Of a stretch of 64,000 nt of DNA, positions 54,401 to 64,000 are shown one piece after another. The stretch is from Undaria pinnatifida (taxonomy: Eukaryota; Sar; Phaeophyceae; Laminariales; Alariaceae), in NCBI GenBank assembly GCA_012845835.1, contig JABAKD010000016.1:18851367-18915366 (forward strand), given 5' to 3'. A program made the translations under genes and the position numbers. The notes below the pieces were generated by a model. That model had not been told where the DNA came from. It did no database searches and saw nothing but the letters and a program-made list of their open reading frames with translations. How positions within the stretch are numbered: the first letter of the stretch is position 1; every line of letters starts with the position of its first letter.

Positions 54401-57400
54401 ACCACGAGAAAAAACGCCGCAGAAAGTAATGGAAGTCCTCATTTTCAACCACCTGGCAGGACATCGATCCGGAAATGGTGGAGGTCCACCGGTTTGTGGT
54501 CGACCTGTACGCTCACAAGTTTCCTGAGCTGGACAGCCTGATCCCGCAGCCGGCGGACTTTGTCCGAACGGTGCAGGTCATGCAAAATGAGATGGTGAGT
54601 GAGTGGTGTTATATCGTCACCTGGTACAGTACACGAGTGAGGGATCGAGGGAAGGGGTCATTTTTTTTTTTTTTTTCCGGTCTACGGTAGTGGGAGATCA
54701 TGCAGAACGACGTGGGGAGCAGTATTTTAAGCTGCGAATGAGGGATCGCGCGTGTGTGACAATGCACTGTTCCCTTCGATTTATGATGGCAGGAGTAGTA
54801 GCGGGGGTGGTCGAGGGGGCGGGGGTGGGGGGATTTGGGGTGGGTGGTAGGAGTGGTGGTGAAAATGGTGTTGGTGCAGATGGTGGAATGTGTATGTTCG
54901 TGGTTGTCGTGACTGTGGTGGTGGTGGTGGTGGTGGTTCGGCGGGGGGGGGGGGGGTACTTCGAGTGGGGCTGGTGGTGGTTGGGTGGGGGTAGTGATGA
55001 TGGTGTTTGTTGTGGTGCTGATGGTGCTGATGGTGGCGCTACTATTCCTTCCTTTCCTTCCTTCACGCCTCCCTTGTTTCCTTCCTGCGCTGGCGTCGCC
55101 CAGGACATGACGCAAGTGGACCTCGAGTCGGTGCTTCCTCAGACAACGGTCATGGTCGTCAGCGTCACCGGCTCCACTACCAGCGGCCGACCGCTGCCCG
55201 GGGCGGACCTGCAGGAGTGTCTTAAGGTGCGGCGCCGAAAAAGTCGAAGGAAACACGGAACGAACGAATGACCATATCTTACCAGATGTGTAGTAGTAAC
55301 TAAAGTTGGAGCACTCGTGTCTGTTTCTCTTTCGGTTTATTCAACCCGAACCGTAACCCTTTCTGCCGCATTTTTGGAACTATTGCGTGCGCGTGTCATG
55401 GAACTCTTTGGCGGTGGATGGACGCGGCAGGGATGCAGAGAGTACGAGGCGCTTGCCGCCGCTAAGGCCTCCATCCTCGACTTTGTGGAAACCCGCATGA
55501 CGAGCATGGCGCCCAACGTGTGCGCGCTGGTGGGGAGCCGCATCACGGCTAAGCTTCTGGCGCTGACAGGAGGGCTGACGGCCATGTCTAAGACCCCTTC
55601 CTGCAACCTGCAGGTACGATGTGTGCTTTTAACAAAATTGGCAACAACGCCTCGGCTGCGAGAGCGAGAAGTTAGCAGAAGCTCAGTTTTGCAAAGCTGC
55701 GTGTGATACTTCGATCGCGCGTGCTGCGAGGTGTGTATGTGTGGGTATGGTGGGTGAGTGGTTGTGGGTGTATGCTTATGCGCGTGTATGCGCGTATTTG
55801 CGCATGAATGTGCGTGCATACGCATGTGGGCTGACGGCCATGTGTCAGAACCCGTCCTTCAACCTGCAGGGGTGTGTTTGGGTGGGTGGGGCGTGTGTTT
55901 GGGTAGGGCGTAGGCGGATGGGTGTGGTGTGTGGCTGTGTTTATGCATGTATACACCCGTGTGTATTGTGCGTTTTTGAGCTAATGTATGTGTGTGCGTG
56001 TTTCGCGTGTATGCCTACGGCCGTGGGTAAGACCCCGTCCTTTTTATCTGCAGGTGTGTGTTTGGGTGGGTGGGGTGTGTGGGTGTGTGTGGTTTGTCTA
56101 GGTGGATTAGGGTGGTGTGGGGCAGAGCGTATGCACGTATATATGCACGTGTATGTTCGTGTATGCGCGTATTCACGTGTGTGCATGCATGTATGTGCGT
56201 ACAGAAGTGGTTCCTCTGCAATGCCGGTATGTGCCCAGCCTATTTACCGGCATTATATCGGGCACCAGCATTATAGCCGGCACCGGGATTATAGCCGGCA
56301 CCGGCATTATAGCGGGCACCGGCGTTATAGCGGGCACCGGCTTAGTCGTGATTAGTGCCGATCTCGCATTATTCGCGATTGGAGGTTCTGCAATAATGTC
56401 GATACCGACACTATTGAAGAAACATTGATTTTTTTGAGTGCACCACCTTAGGCAATAAGCGACCGAGAGTACACTTTGATGGGGGGGGGGGCGAAAGTAA
56501 CTCGAGGAGGGACCTCTGCGTCGTATGCATAGCAGATGAGGAGCAAAGGCGGGTGTGGAACGCGGCACAGAATACGTGCAGCAATAGTATGGTAGAGCGG
56601 TAACATGGCAGAGCAGTGTCCCAGCAGGTTCTGCCTGTACGGAGAGCTGTAGACACGCCTAAGCTAGGCAAGGTCTACTGACCAGAAAGTATTCCCCCTT
56701 GGCCTGAGGGGGGCTGGTCGGCACCATTCGCCGCGCCTTTCTCCTCGGGACGCGCGACGCGACAGCCCGCAGTCGGCACCGCTGAATCACCGCATTTCGG
56801 TGTGTTCACCTCGCCAGCATGCCCCCCGAAAGCCTTGAGCCCGCGTGATCGGCGGGTGTGTCTTTGCTGCCCGAGTTGAACCTTCAGCGGATCAAATCGT
56901 GCCTATACTGCGATATTTCACAGAACCAAGTCAATCAACCCGATTCGAACCTCGCCATCATCAGATGTGGAGCCTGCTGCTGCAGCCCCTCCACGCTGGG
57001 TGCGATGCTGGGACATCACCTCTAGCGGCCCCTCGTACGACCACAGCAGACCTCGTTCGGAGTCCTGAGGCAGCATATGGACACCGCCCTCATCGGGTCA
57101 GAAGGCTTCCTGCCGAAAAGCGGCCCAATCCACACCTGCTTGCCGCTGTCGCAATCGTACCAGAAAAAAATCCCTGACTAACGTCGGTGTGTTCAACCTG
57201 AATTATCGATAATTGTAGACACGCCTAAGCTAGGCAAGGTCTACTGACCAGAAAGTATCCCCCCTTGGCCTGAGGGGGGCTGGTCGGCACCATTCAAGTG
57301 CTAGGAAAGGAGAGAGAAGTTGTTGTATTAGCTCCGAACACAAGAAAACAAGCGATCTTAACTTCATCCCCGAATCCCCATATCAGAATCCAGAAGAGGA

Positions 57401-60400
57401 TAAGTAGAAACCCCTACCGTCTTCAGGTTTAAATAACGTTCACACACCACATCAGATCCTCGACAGTCAATCACCAAGAAGATCAACTGTCGTGTATTAC
57501 CACCAACACTACACACTCTCTGGTGCTCCACTGTCCACAGAGCACAACTGCTGTACACTGCTGGCTGTACTGTGCTGTTACGTATGATATGATACCGGTA
57601 CTTGTTGCCAAACACGCAACAAGTTATTCTGCACCACAGCACAGTTGACAATCTTGTGCCTGTACCATGTTCGTACGAATAGTAGATTACTTTACATAAT
57701 TGTTTTAGAGCCCGAACTGTTGTTCATGTGTGGACGTTATATCTATGCGGCACATCTGCCCAGTCTGCCTCCGTGTCATACATGGCGTGGGTTTCAAAGT
57801 GCGTAACTCACCGGCTGCCTAGGGCATGGTGTTCCTCTACTGGTGGTACCGATAGGTGTACCGCTATTGCGTGTTTGTGTGTGTAGAGTACAGCAGCAGT
57901 GGGTAGAATATGCGGCCAAGCCAACGAACAGGCCATGTTAACGGGCACCCACGTTGCGGAACCGGCGTTATGCAGGGCCCGCCCGTCCTATATACCGCCG
58001 ATTCGGCATTCGAAACGGCATTATAGCGGGTTCCGGTCGTACCAAGCCATTTCACCGGCATAATTGAAGGACCTTTACTGCTGTAACCGCCCCGGTGGTC
58101 TAGTTGTGAACCTCGAATACTACTAAGGTTCGAGTCAGGGGTTCAAATCTCGGTATGGAGATTTTTTTTTCCCGGAGACACCAACTGCCGAGAGCGCTTT
58201 AAAGCGTGGATAAGCACAATTCGACGCGAGTCGACGAGGGAAAAAAGAGCTGAATTATTCTCGGGATAAGAACGAAGGCGCGTACCGTAGTGGGGAGAGG
58301 GAAGAAGAGCCTGCTTAGTGGCTCCGGATCTGGATTGCGTCTAGGAGGGAGAACGAGAACGAGTAGCGCGAAGGTAGTAGATGGGATGAACGACTATAAA
58401 AAATGCGCATGATGTATGCTGACGGCCGTGTGTGCGGCTCCGTCCTGCAGTCTGCAGGTGGGTGTGTTTGTGTGGGTGGGGTTTGTGTGGTGGTTGGACG
58501 GAGGTGGTGCGTGTACGCGCATGCATACGCGTGTTTGTGTGGGTCTGCCCGTAACTACGCGTGCGTGTGCATGTATACGCGTGTATGTGTGTGATTGTGG
58601 GTGTATGCGCGTGTATCGCGTGTATACACGTGTATGCGCAAACACACATACTGAAGTTGACGCATATCGTGTCTTTCGATATCGTCATGAGAAGCGGAGG
58701 TGATGAACGGTTTGAGCAAATGAGTGATGGGACAGCAAGTGGTATACAATCTGGAACAGCAAAAGTAGGCCAAACAGCTGCCCACCCCCAACCAACGCTG
58801 AGGGTCAAGGTGCGTCTGAGCTGGCTGTCCCGCTGGCGTGGCGTGAGCCTGTTGCTTCTTCCGTTTCTTGTCTATGTTTTCAACCGTCCTGCACTAGCTT
58901 GGGGTCATGCGTGTATGCGGGTATACACGCATGAGGGCATACCAGTACACGTATGACCCCAAGCCAGCGCAGGACTGCGTAAAAGATAGGCAAGACACGG
59001 CAGAAGCAGCAGGCGTAGGGTAAGCCAGCGGCACACCCACCGCAGACGTAGCCTGACGCTCGGCGGGGGTCGGTATCCACGACCCACTCGGAATCGGCTT
59101 CATATATGTGTCGGGTACGTATGCACGCGATGTGAAGGTGGGTAGTGATGCGTGTTTCTGTGTTTGTGTGTGCACGTGCGTGTATACGTGCTTGTGAAGG
59201 TGGGCGTGGCATCGACATGTTTGGGTCTGCATGGTACTTGTGTGTAGCAGCCGGCAGGGGCGGGTCAAGGGGCTGGAGTAGAACAGCTGTCTGCGTGTGT
59301 GTGGTTGATACCACAGCTGCAGTTAACGGAGAAGCCGATGCTCGTCAAAGCACACAATGTCTTGATGTGGTCACCTCACTTCACTTCACATTGGCGATGC
59401 CAGCGATGACACGAGAGAGTCTGTTGTAACGTAAGTACCCGACACACGGCTGTTTGTATATGTGTGTAAACCTTGACCCAGCCTCGGTTAAATGGTTGGA
59501 ATACGCTTAAATTTAAACTTTATGTCGGAAATAATCGGGATCTGTGTCGTACCTGTGCGTATCTGCCAGCAGGGATGCTTCCAAGGGCTGCAGTAGAACA
59601 GGTGTCTGCGTATGTGTGGACGTTTCACTAAGAAACGCGGCGCAGCCTGAGATAATGCGGTGGAACCTGAGCCAATAAAACTTGAACACTTGTAGAGAAT
59701 CTGTACAAGCGTGATATTCCGACATCCTACCCCCGACCGCCCGGAAAATTCTCGGAATGCAGGTGTTTTGAGGAGTTAAGTGTGGACTATCAACCTTTCT
59801 TTCGAAGCTGGCCCGAGTCGTATGCAGCACTGGTGTATGCGTGGGTGTATGTGCGAGTGTACTGTGTGACTTTACCCCTTTGAGACTTGAGAGGGAAAGT
59901 TGACGAACGAAAATCGACGACTTCGGCGTCGGCCACTGCTGGTTAGCGAGCATAAAATGGTGGCCGAACGACAACAATGTAAAGACTCGTACGGGACGGG
60001 CACACAGCATGGTTCTGCTTGCACTCTGCACGCTCACGCTACTAGAAGACGCTTGAAAATATCGCAATCGTCGTTTCTTTGGTCGCTATGCACTCTATAT
60101 ACACGGCTCTCCACGAGGTTAACACACGTGTGTGTGTGCGTGCATGTTTGGGTATACGTGCGCGTATGTGAAGGCGGATTTGTGCGCATGACTTCATGTG
60201 TTATGTTTGTTTGCGAGTTTTGACGTGTGCGTTTATGTGTGTATAGTACGTGTCTGTAAGTGCCCCTACCATGTGCGTAACTTTGTAAACCAACCACACC
60301 AAACCATTGTCAAATTCGTTGGTCCCACCCCCGCAATTCGCCACCCCCTCCCCCCACTCCACCCCACCCCACCCCACCCCAGCCCCTACCCCCTCCCACA

Positions 60401-61830
60401 GCTGAAGTGCGACTCGCAAGCGGTTCTTAGTAGGATGCAGCTCAACCTTCGTGCGACCTGCCTAACACCTCACGGCGCTTCGCGCTTGGTGCACGCGATG
60501 TCTGCCTGATCGGTGTAAACTCGACATGCTCCATCCCGACATAATAGGAATGCAAGGGTCTATACCATATGGTCGTACGACTACGGCTGCACATGACAAT
60601 GATTACCCCCCCCCGCAGGCCGCCGCTGCGAATATTCAACAAGTGATGCCCCAGGAAAAGCGCACCCTGAAAATATGTAAACCAAATCAAACCTATATCA
60701 AACTCGTTGGTGCCACCCCCGCTATCCCCCCACCCCTACCCTCGCTCCCGCCCTTACCCTCACCATCACCCCCCACCCCCACCCCCACCCCCACCCCCAA
60801 CTTCACTCCCCCCACCCCTCCCCAGCTCATTAGTGGGAGAATATACACTGTCGAGGAGGAACCGAATGTGTTAGAGGAAGAGATGAGGAAAATCGACGGA
60901 TAGTGGCATGGAGAAGTTTGGTACATTAGATAGTAGCGAGGAAACGGTCGCTATCCTAGGAGACAGATGGCGGCCACGGACGGCCGAAGGGGAAGGAGAT
61001 GAGATCAGCGAAAAAGAGTCATACCCGGGTAGAAGTTGCGCTTTTTGGGCCAATCGTTTCTCACCGATCTGACCGGTTGACTTCCTCATGTCTGGATTTG
61101 TTTATCGGTTGGCATCATAATTGTACGAGTCTTCGAGTCGATTTGTTTCAGGGCTATGTAGCGCATGGAACTGTTGGCCGGGTTGGGCGAACGAATGTCT
61201 TCCGAGTCGTGCTTTGGGTGATGTTGATGTTGATGTTGATGTTGACCTATTAATAGCTCCTCCTGTTAGGAGCTTAGAAGCTTGTGCTGTGCATCTCTAC
61301 GGTCAGATGAGTTGGAAGTTTTTGTGGAACGTACAGAAGAAAGGTACTGAGCTCCCAACTATTGGAGGTGCCTTTATTGGGAGTAGAAACGGTGTTCCGT
61401 CTCGAAAGGGATGCGTGTTCAATGGTCGAATGACTAGGGCAAGCGATAAATCGGTACGCCCCCCACCCAACCCAACCCCTTCAACCCCCCCCCCCCTCAC
61501 CTCCCCGCTCACCCCCACCCCCACCCTCCCCCGCTGGCCGTCGCTACGAATACTAAACAGGTGATGGGCCAGGAAAAGAAGACTCTGAGCGGCTTCTCAT
61601 CGAAGGCAACAGTGTCTCACGCTGGGCTGCTGTACGAGTCCGACGTCGTACAGCTGGCCCCGCCCTACCTTCGCGCCAAGGCCCTCAGGGTGACGGCCGC
61701 AAAGGTGCGGTGTTGGAATTGGAAGGGCAGCACATAGTACTATAGGTGTATCCAATATGGTCTAATTCAGGAAGCTGGGGCATTAATGCGGGATTCTTTC
61801 TACCTAGCCCATTCCAAATAGTTCGTCGTC

Positions 61831-61863
<33 letters not shown>

Positions 61864-62930
61864 ATAGTAGTAGTAGTAGTACCAGTACCAGTACCAGTAA
61901 TAGTAGCAGTAGCAGTAGCAGTAGTAGTACTAGTACTAGTACTACTACGAGTAGCACTAGTAGTAGTAGTAGTAGTAGTACCAGTACCAGTACCAGTACC
62001 AGTAACAGTAACAGTAGCAGTAGCAGTAGTAGTACTAGTACTAGTACTACTACGAGTAGCACTAGTAGTAGTAGTCGTCGTAGTGGTGGTGGTGTACTAT
62101 TAATAGCAGTATTAGCGTATCATATAGTAAAAAAGAAGACGTAAAACGTAATTGTTGCCGTGCTGCTGCAGCTGACTTCTGGAACGCCGGCATGATTTGG
62201 TTCGTACTTCGTATTTACATGTCTTTTGCTGTTGCTGCTGTTGCTGCTGCTGTTGCGGTTGTTTGTGCTGTTGTTTTGCTGATGTTGATGTTGCCGTTAT
62301 TGTTGCTGATGTTGCTGTTGATTGCCGTCACTGTTGTTGTTGGCTGTTGTTTTGCTGTTGTTGGCTGTTGTTTTGCTGTTGTTGGCTGTTGTTTCGCTGT
62401 TGTTGTTGCTGCCGTTGCTACTCTTTGTTCGCTGTTTGTGTCTGCTCTTGCTGATGTTGCCAGGTGCTGTGGCTGCTGTGGTATTGCTTTTGCTCCTGTC
62501 TCTGTTGATGTCACTGTCACTCGCTTGTCGTTATCCCGTCCCGCATACAAACAGCAGTGGTGATGGTAATGGTGGTGATGGTGATGGTGATGAGGATGAT
62601 GATGATAATGACGATGATTACGATGATAGTGATGATGACGATGATAAATAGGATGACGCTGATGACGATGATGATGGTGATTTATACTGATGGCCATGAT
62701 GATGATGATCTCACATTCGTTAGTTTTCCCCCATGGTCACACCACGACCAGGTAAGCCTGGCCTCAAGGTTCGACAGCTACGGTAACGACCCCTCGGGCC
62801 ACGTTGGGCGGCAGTGGAGGGCGGACGTGGAAGAGAAAATCGAAAAATGGCAGGAGCTACAAACGGCCAAGACGAAGAAGGCGCTGCCCAAGCCGGACGA
62901 CATGCCGGCCAGAAAACGCGGCGGGAAGAG
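51476..62930 (+). CDS. PRP31: PRP31, U4/U6 snRNP-associated pre-mRNA splicing factor, 3' end outside the window
   Basis: Prp31 bridges U4 and U6 snRNAs via 15.5K/Snu13 and is needed for tri-snRNP assembly in the nucleus. Exons: 51476-51628, 51825-52070, 53744-53848, 54460-54594, 55104-55226, 55431-55613, 61561-61704, 62752-62930 (422 complete codons). Recognisable family blocks: acidic N-terminus (ADSFLDDLDEL), PEYKLVVASNELI, FPELDSLIP, LPQTTVMVVSVTGSTTSGRP, DFVETRMTSMAPNV, ITAKLLALTGGLTAMSKTPSCN (the Nop domain), KKTLSGFS, LYESDVVQLAPPYLRAKALR, KIEKWQEL and RKRGGKR. All seven internal introns are phase 0. The N-terminus is longer than usual, with a Gly/Lys/Asp-rich stretch in exon 2. Family members continue past RGG(K/R)R with a basic segment, so I end exon 8 at donor AGAG|GTGAAC (62930) rather than at the TGA at 62932; later exons were not found before 64000. 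The ATG has A at -3 and G at +4. Confidence 0.93.
52110..52280 (+). repeat. Dispersed repeat shared with 45.9 kb
   Basis: CCGTGACAAGCCGAAAC through CGGGGTGCCCACTGTA, in PRP31 intron 2, 40 bp after the exon-2 donor. It has an extra TACCTGGTACCAGGTA. Confidence 0.7.
52810..53040 (+). repeat. Fragment of dispersed repeat D
   Basis: GGTTCCTCGTAGGATGC, CACCTCACAACTCTCCGCGC, GATCTCTGCCTGGTCGGTGA, TGCTCCGTCCCGGCAT and CATACGACTACGGCTGTGCA, in PRP31 intron 2. Confidence 0.65.
53883..53950. repeat. (GGGA)n microsatellite just after the PRP31 exon-3 donor
   Basis: About 15 GGGA units begin roughly 35 bp inside the intron; the stretch from the donor on is almost entirely purine/G-rich. Confidence 0.9.
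54149..54241 (+). pseudogene. Echo of PRP31 exon 4 (5' half) with its acceptor
   Basis: Reads DVDPEMVETQRVVVALSAHD and FPELD after an intact CTGCAG| acceptor at 54148, against DIDPEMVEVHRFVVDLYAHK and FPELD in the real exon at 54460, 311 bp downstream. Similarity stops after FPELD; the second half of the exon and its donor are absent. The intron in front is duplicated too (53990-54148 against 54303-54459, both with CTGGGCAT(A/T)AGGCA and ACCGTAG). Use as an alternative exon would drop conserved sequence, so it is probably dead. Confidence 0.88.
55655..55720 (-). repeat. FB element terminal fragment
   Basis: GCTGCGAGAGCGAGAAGTTA, then TTTTGCAAAGCTGCGTGTGA and ACTTCGATCGCGCG, 40 bp inside PRP31 intron 6. 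Confidence 0.55.
55828..55869 (+). pseudogene. Echo 1 of the 3' end of PRP31 exon 6
   Basis: Reads GLTAMCQNPSFNLQ against GLTAMSKTPSCNLQ at the true exon end (55613), 256 bp downstream. The junction is CCTGCAG|GGGTGT, so the GT donor is lost. A GTGTGTTTGGGTGGG-type minisatellite follows. Confidence 0.85.
56013..56053 (+). pseudogene. Echo 2 of the 3' end of PRP31 exon 6
   Basis: CCTACGGCCGTGGGTAAGAC...TATCTGCAG|GTGTGTG: the donor GT is present and followed by the same GTGTGTTTGGGTGGG tract; the protein reading is degraded. Confidence 0.8.
56648..57295 (+). repeat. Segment flanked by about 80-bp direct repeats (TRIM-like)
   Basis: TGTAGACACGCCTAAGCTAG through GGTCGGCACCA occurs at 56648-56726 and 57214-57292, nearly identical and in the same orientation, each starting TG and ending CA like small LTRs. 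The 490 bp between are GC-rich with no recognised gene. I see no primer-binding site and no clear target duplication, so a simple duplication is equally possible. It lies in PRP31 intron 6. Confidence 0.55.
58087..58405 (+). repeat. tRNA-derived SINE, family B, copy 2
   Basis: A box TGGTCTAGTTG and B box GGTTCAAATC fit the pol III consensus; the body shares GAGAGCGCTTTAAAGCGTGG-like sequence, CACAATTCGACGCGAGTCGA and GCGCGTACCGTAG with 40655-41002; the tail is CTATAAAAAATG. It sits directly before exon-6 echo 3 in PRP31 intron 6. Confidence 0.8.
58418..58457 (+). pseudogene. Echo 3 of the 3' end of PRP31 exon 6
   Basis: Reads LTAVCAAPSCSLQ before TCTGCAG|GTGGGTG, with a usable-looking donor and then the GTGTTTGTGTGGGTGGG tract. 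It is 2.8 kb from the real exon end. Confidence 0.78.
58815..59060. repeat. Large imperfect inverted repeat (hairpin)
   Basis: Left-arm phrases GCTTGGGGTCATGCGTGTAT, TGTTGCTTCTTCCGT and CTTGTCTAT are mirrored on the right as ACGTATGACCCCAAGC, CGGCAGAAGCAGCA and ATAGGCAAG; the arms are roughly 100 bp with a loop near 58925-58945. It could form a strong stem in the PRP31 pre-mRNA (intron 6). Confidence 0.75.
59245..59620. repeat. Local direct duplication in PRP31 intron 6
   Basis: GCCGGCAGGGGCG...GGGCTGGAGTAGAACAGCTG (59251-59295) and GCCAGCAGGGATG...GGGCTGCAGTAGAACAGGTG (59569-59605) are diverged copies about 313 bp apart. Confidence 0.65.
60405..61440 (+). repeat. Dispersed repeat D, longest copy
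   Basis: Shares all blocks of the inverted copy at 39.25-39.79 kb and adds a 3' part with ...GAGCTCCCAACTATTGGAGG and GTGTTCCGTCTCGAAAGGGA, which also matches (inverted) 39.25-39.37 kb. The frame there reads LPTIGGAFIGSRNGVPSRKG, suggesting a coding ancestor. It is interrupted by the PRP31 exon-7 echo (60643) and by CCCCACCCC tracts. Confidence 0.65.
60621..60675 (+). pseudogene. Echo of the 5' end of PRP31 exon 7
   Basis: VMPQEKRTLK against VMGQEKKTLS. The intron before it also matches (CTGCGAATATTCAACA against CTACGAATACTAAACA), but the acceptor AG is AA in the echo, so it is unusable. It starts at 60643, 918 bp before the real exon. Similarity ends after about 10 codons. Confidence 0.85.
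61827..62082. repeat. (AGT)n/(AGTACC)n higher-order microsatellite
   Basis: TAG/AGT trinucleotides with CAGTAC and AGTACT variants; the pattern AGTACCAGTACC, AGCAGTAGCAGT, AGTACTAGTACT, ACTACTACGAG is itself duplicated with about 120 bp spacing. It lies in PRP31 intron 7. Confidence 0.9.
62222..62710. repeat. (TTGCTG)n and (GATGAT)n microsatellites
   Basis: TGTTGCTGTTG-type repeats (62222-62480), including a threefold 21-bp unit with TTGGCTGTTGTTTTGCTG, then GATGATGGTGATG repeats (62556-62710) running up to about 40 bp before the PRP31 exon-8 acceptor. Confidence 0.85.
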
Positions 62931-63484
62931 GTGAACCGTCTTTGTTTAATGCACGAAGCACAGCGACAGCCGCCAACCAAAGAAGTCAACTGATTGAACT
63001 GAAGGTTTTTTCCGCCGATCGCCCGCGATAAAAGCACCGCGAGATCTCCGGCAGGGATGCAAAGATCACCACACCAAAAAAAGGGGGTGTACGGGGTACA
63101 CGGAACACATACTTGCAATTTTTAGGAATTCAGAAAAATGTTATAGTACAGGTGGGACGGATCACGATCTAGATCCTATAGATCATGTAGATATTATATA
63201 TTATATATATCATATATCTGTCGTTATGATGCGGTGTGCAGTATCTGTGTAGCACAGATCCAGCCCAGCGGAACATGTGCTAGATAGTTCGGACCATACG
63301 GCTATAACACTCACAACATGATATGTTGGCCATGCAGCAATATGATCTGTTGGCCATGCAGATCATGTACACCAGGGGTCTGTCTCTGTTTGCCCTGGAA
63401 GGCAGATCATGAAAGGGAGACCTGATCTGTCGGATGTCTGAACACTTTGCTGCACCCTCGCCGGAGCTTGGCTGATGTTTGTTA

Positions 63485-63765
63485 TGAGGACTTTTTGCGG
63501 GTCGCGATCCGGCCCGCGGATCGGATCAGGAGCGTTTCAAAAACTCGCGGGTCGAGTCGGCTCCTGTCAGGAGGTGTTCGAAATCTCACGGGTCGGGTAG
63601 GGTCGTGTGAGGAGGTTATCAAACGTCAGGGGTCGGGTCGGGTCGGGTCGGGTCGGGTCGGGTCGGGTCGGGTCGGGTCGGGTCGGGTCGGGTCGGGTGA
63701 CCTTGACCCAACCCGACCCGACCCTCGAGTAGTCATCCGACCCGTGAAAAATCCCTGTTTTTGTA
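63485..63765 (+). repeat. Dispersed element with internal (GGGTC)n expansion, copy 2
   Basis: GGCCCGCGGATCGGATCAGG, CTCGCGGGTCGAGTC, GAGGAGGTTATCAAA, then about thirteen GGGTC units at 63630-63697, then ACCCGTGAAAAATCCCTG. Same architecture as 41950-42180. Confidence 0.75.
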
Positions 63766-63777
63766 AATAATGTAAGA

Positions 63778-63890
63778 AGACACCTCAGCTGCGAGATCGA
63801 GGATTTCGCCAAAACGCAAATTTTGCGAGTTGTTTGTGATTCTTCGATCGCGTGTAGTAGAGGGAGGGTGTCCTCGTGAAGGATACATAG
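63778..63890 (-). repeat. FB element terminal fragment
   Basis: CAGCTGCGAGATCGAGGATT, then TTTTGCGAGTTGTTTGTGAT, CTTCGATCGCGTGTAGTA and GTCCTCGTGAAGGATA: the FB left end, diverged. Confidence 0.6.
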
Positions 63891-64000
63891 GCATGTGGCT
63901 CCTCTGAGTGCTAGCCTCATTTTTCCGAACGACCAGCTGAAAAATCTCTCAAATGTTCTTGACTGTACGTCGTCGGCTACATATCGCTTTATGATTATTT

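Larger units (their letters stand above)
62931..64000. other. Probable PRP31 intron 8, truncated by the window
   Basis: Starts GTGAAC. No further PRP31 exon found. It contains a GATC/ATGTAGAT-rich palindromic stretch at 63160-63220, the GGGTC-expansion element (63485-63765) and an FB end (63778-63890). Confidence 0.5.

Noticed and set aside
61685-62144. Leu/Val-rich minus and Ser/Thr-rich plus open frames
   Set aside because: They correspond to the AGT/AGTACC microsatellite in PRP31 intron 7.
62752-62934. PRP31 ending at TGA 62932 after RGGKR
   Set aside because: Family members continue after this basic motif, and a good donor, AGAG|GTGAAC, overlaps the stop; the short form cannot be fully excluded.

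Overview
This is nuclear DNA from an intron-rich eukaryote. Coding sequence is broken by GT-AG introns of 0.1 to about 14 kb, and most of the window is introns, short interspersed elements, inverted-repeat DNA elements and microsatellites. There is no operon structure, no prokaryotic signal and no CRISPR array. Gene content and texture (long introns, SINEs, an algal-style family-63-like glycoside hydrolase) would fit a large-genome alga such as a brown alga or another stramenopile. That placement is a guess. I found no rRNA or stand-alone tRNA gene.

Layout. (1) 0-17.7 kb: a plus-strand HAD-superfamily phosphatase whose nucleophile motif is in a first exon (2924-3247) and whose other three motifs are in a second exon (17123-17662), separated by a 13.9-kb intron full of repeats. 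(2) 17.7-34 kb: gene-poor, with a satellite in two opposed arrays (21.3-22.5 and 23.7-24.4), a complete terminal-inverted-repeat transposon with a perfect 8-bp target duplication and a small zinc-finger-like ORF (24.57-25.69), and a fold-back element with arms of roughly 400 bp (30.14-31.27). (3) 34.998-49.580 kb, minus strand: a ten-exon gene I assembled for a membrane-associated protein of the GH63/mannosylglycerate-hydrolase (alpha/alpha)6-barrel type. It carries a Gly/Ala/Glu-rich insertion of about 270 residues and a C-terminal transmembrane helix. (4) 51.476 kb to beyond 62.93 kb, plus strand: the spliceosomal gene PRP31 (U4/U6 snRNP), eight exons, with its 3' end outside the window. The last two genes are head to head, 1.9 kb apart.

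The most unusual feature is structural. Next to many splice junctions of both multi-exon genes, on both strands, the adjacent intron holds a decayed second copy of the exon edge together with its splice site ('exon-edge echoes'), mostly 220-310 bp from the real junction. Some echoes keep the splice dinucleotide; in others it is mutated. The last exon of the hydrolase gene likewise has diverged copies of its tail strung out beyond its stop codon. This suggests introns (and the 3' flank) growing by local tandem duplications that include a splice junction.

The genes have no evident shared pathway: RNA splicing (PRP31), an uncharacterised phosphatase, and a glycosidase-like membrane protein that may have lost its catalytic residues. 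Splice sites were placed by eye from reading phase, splice consensus and remembered family alignments; no transcript data were available.
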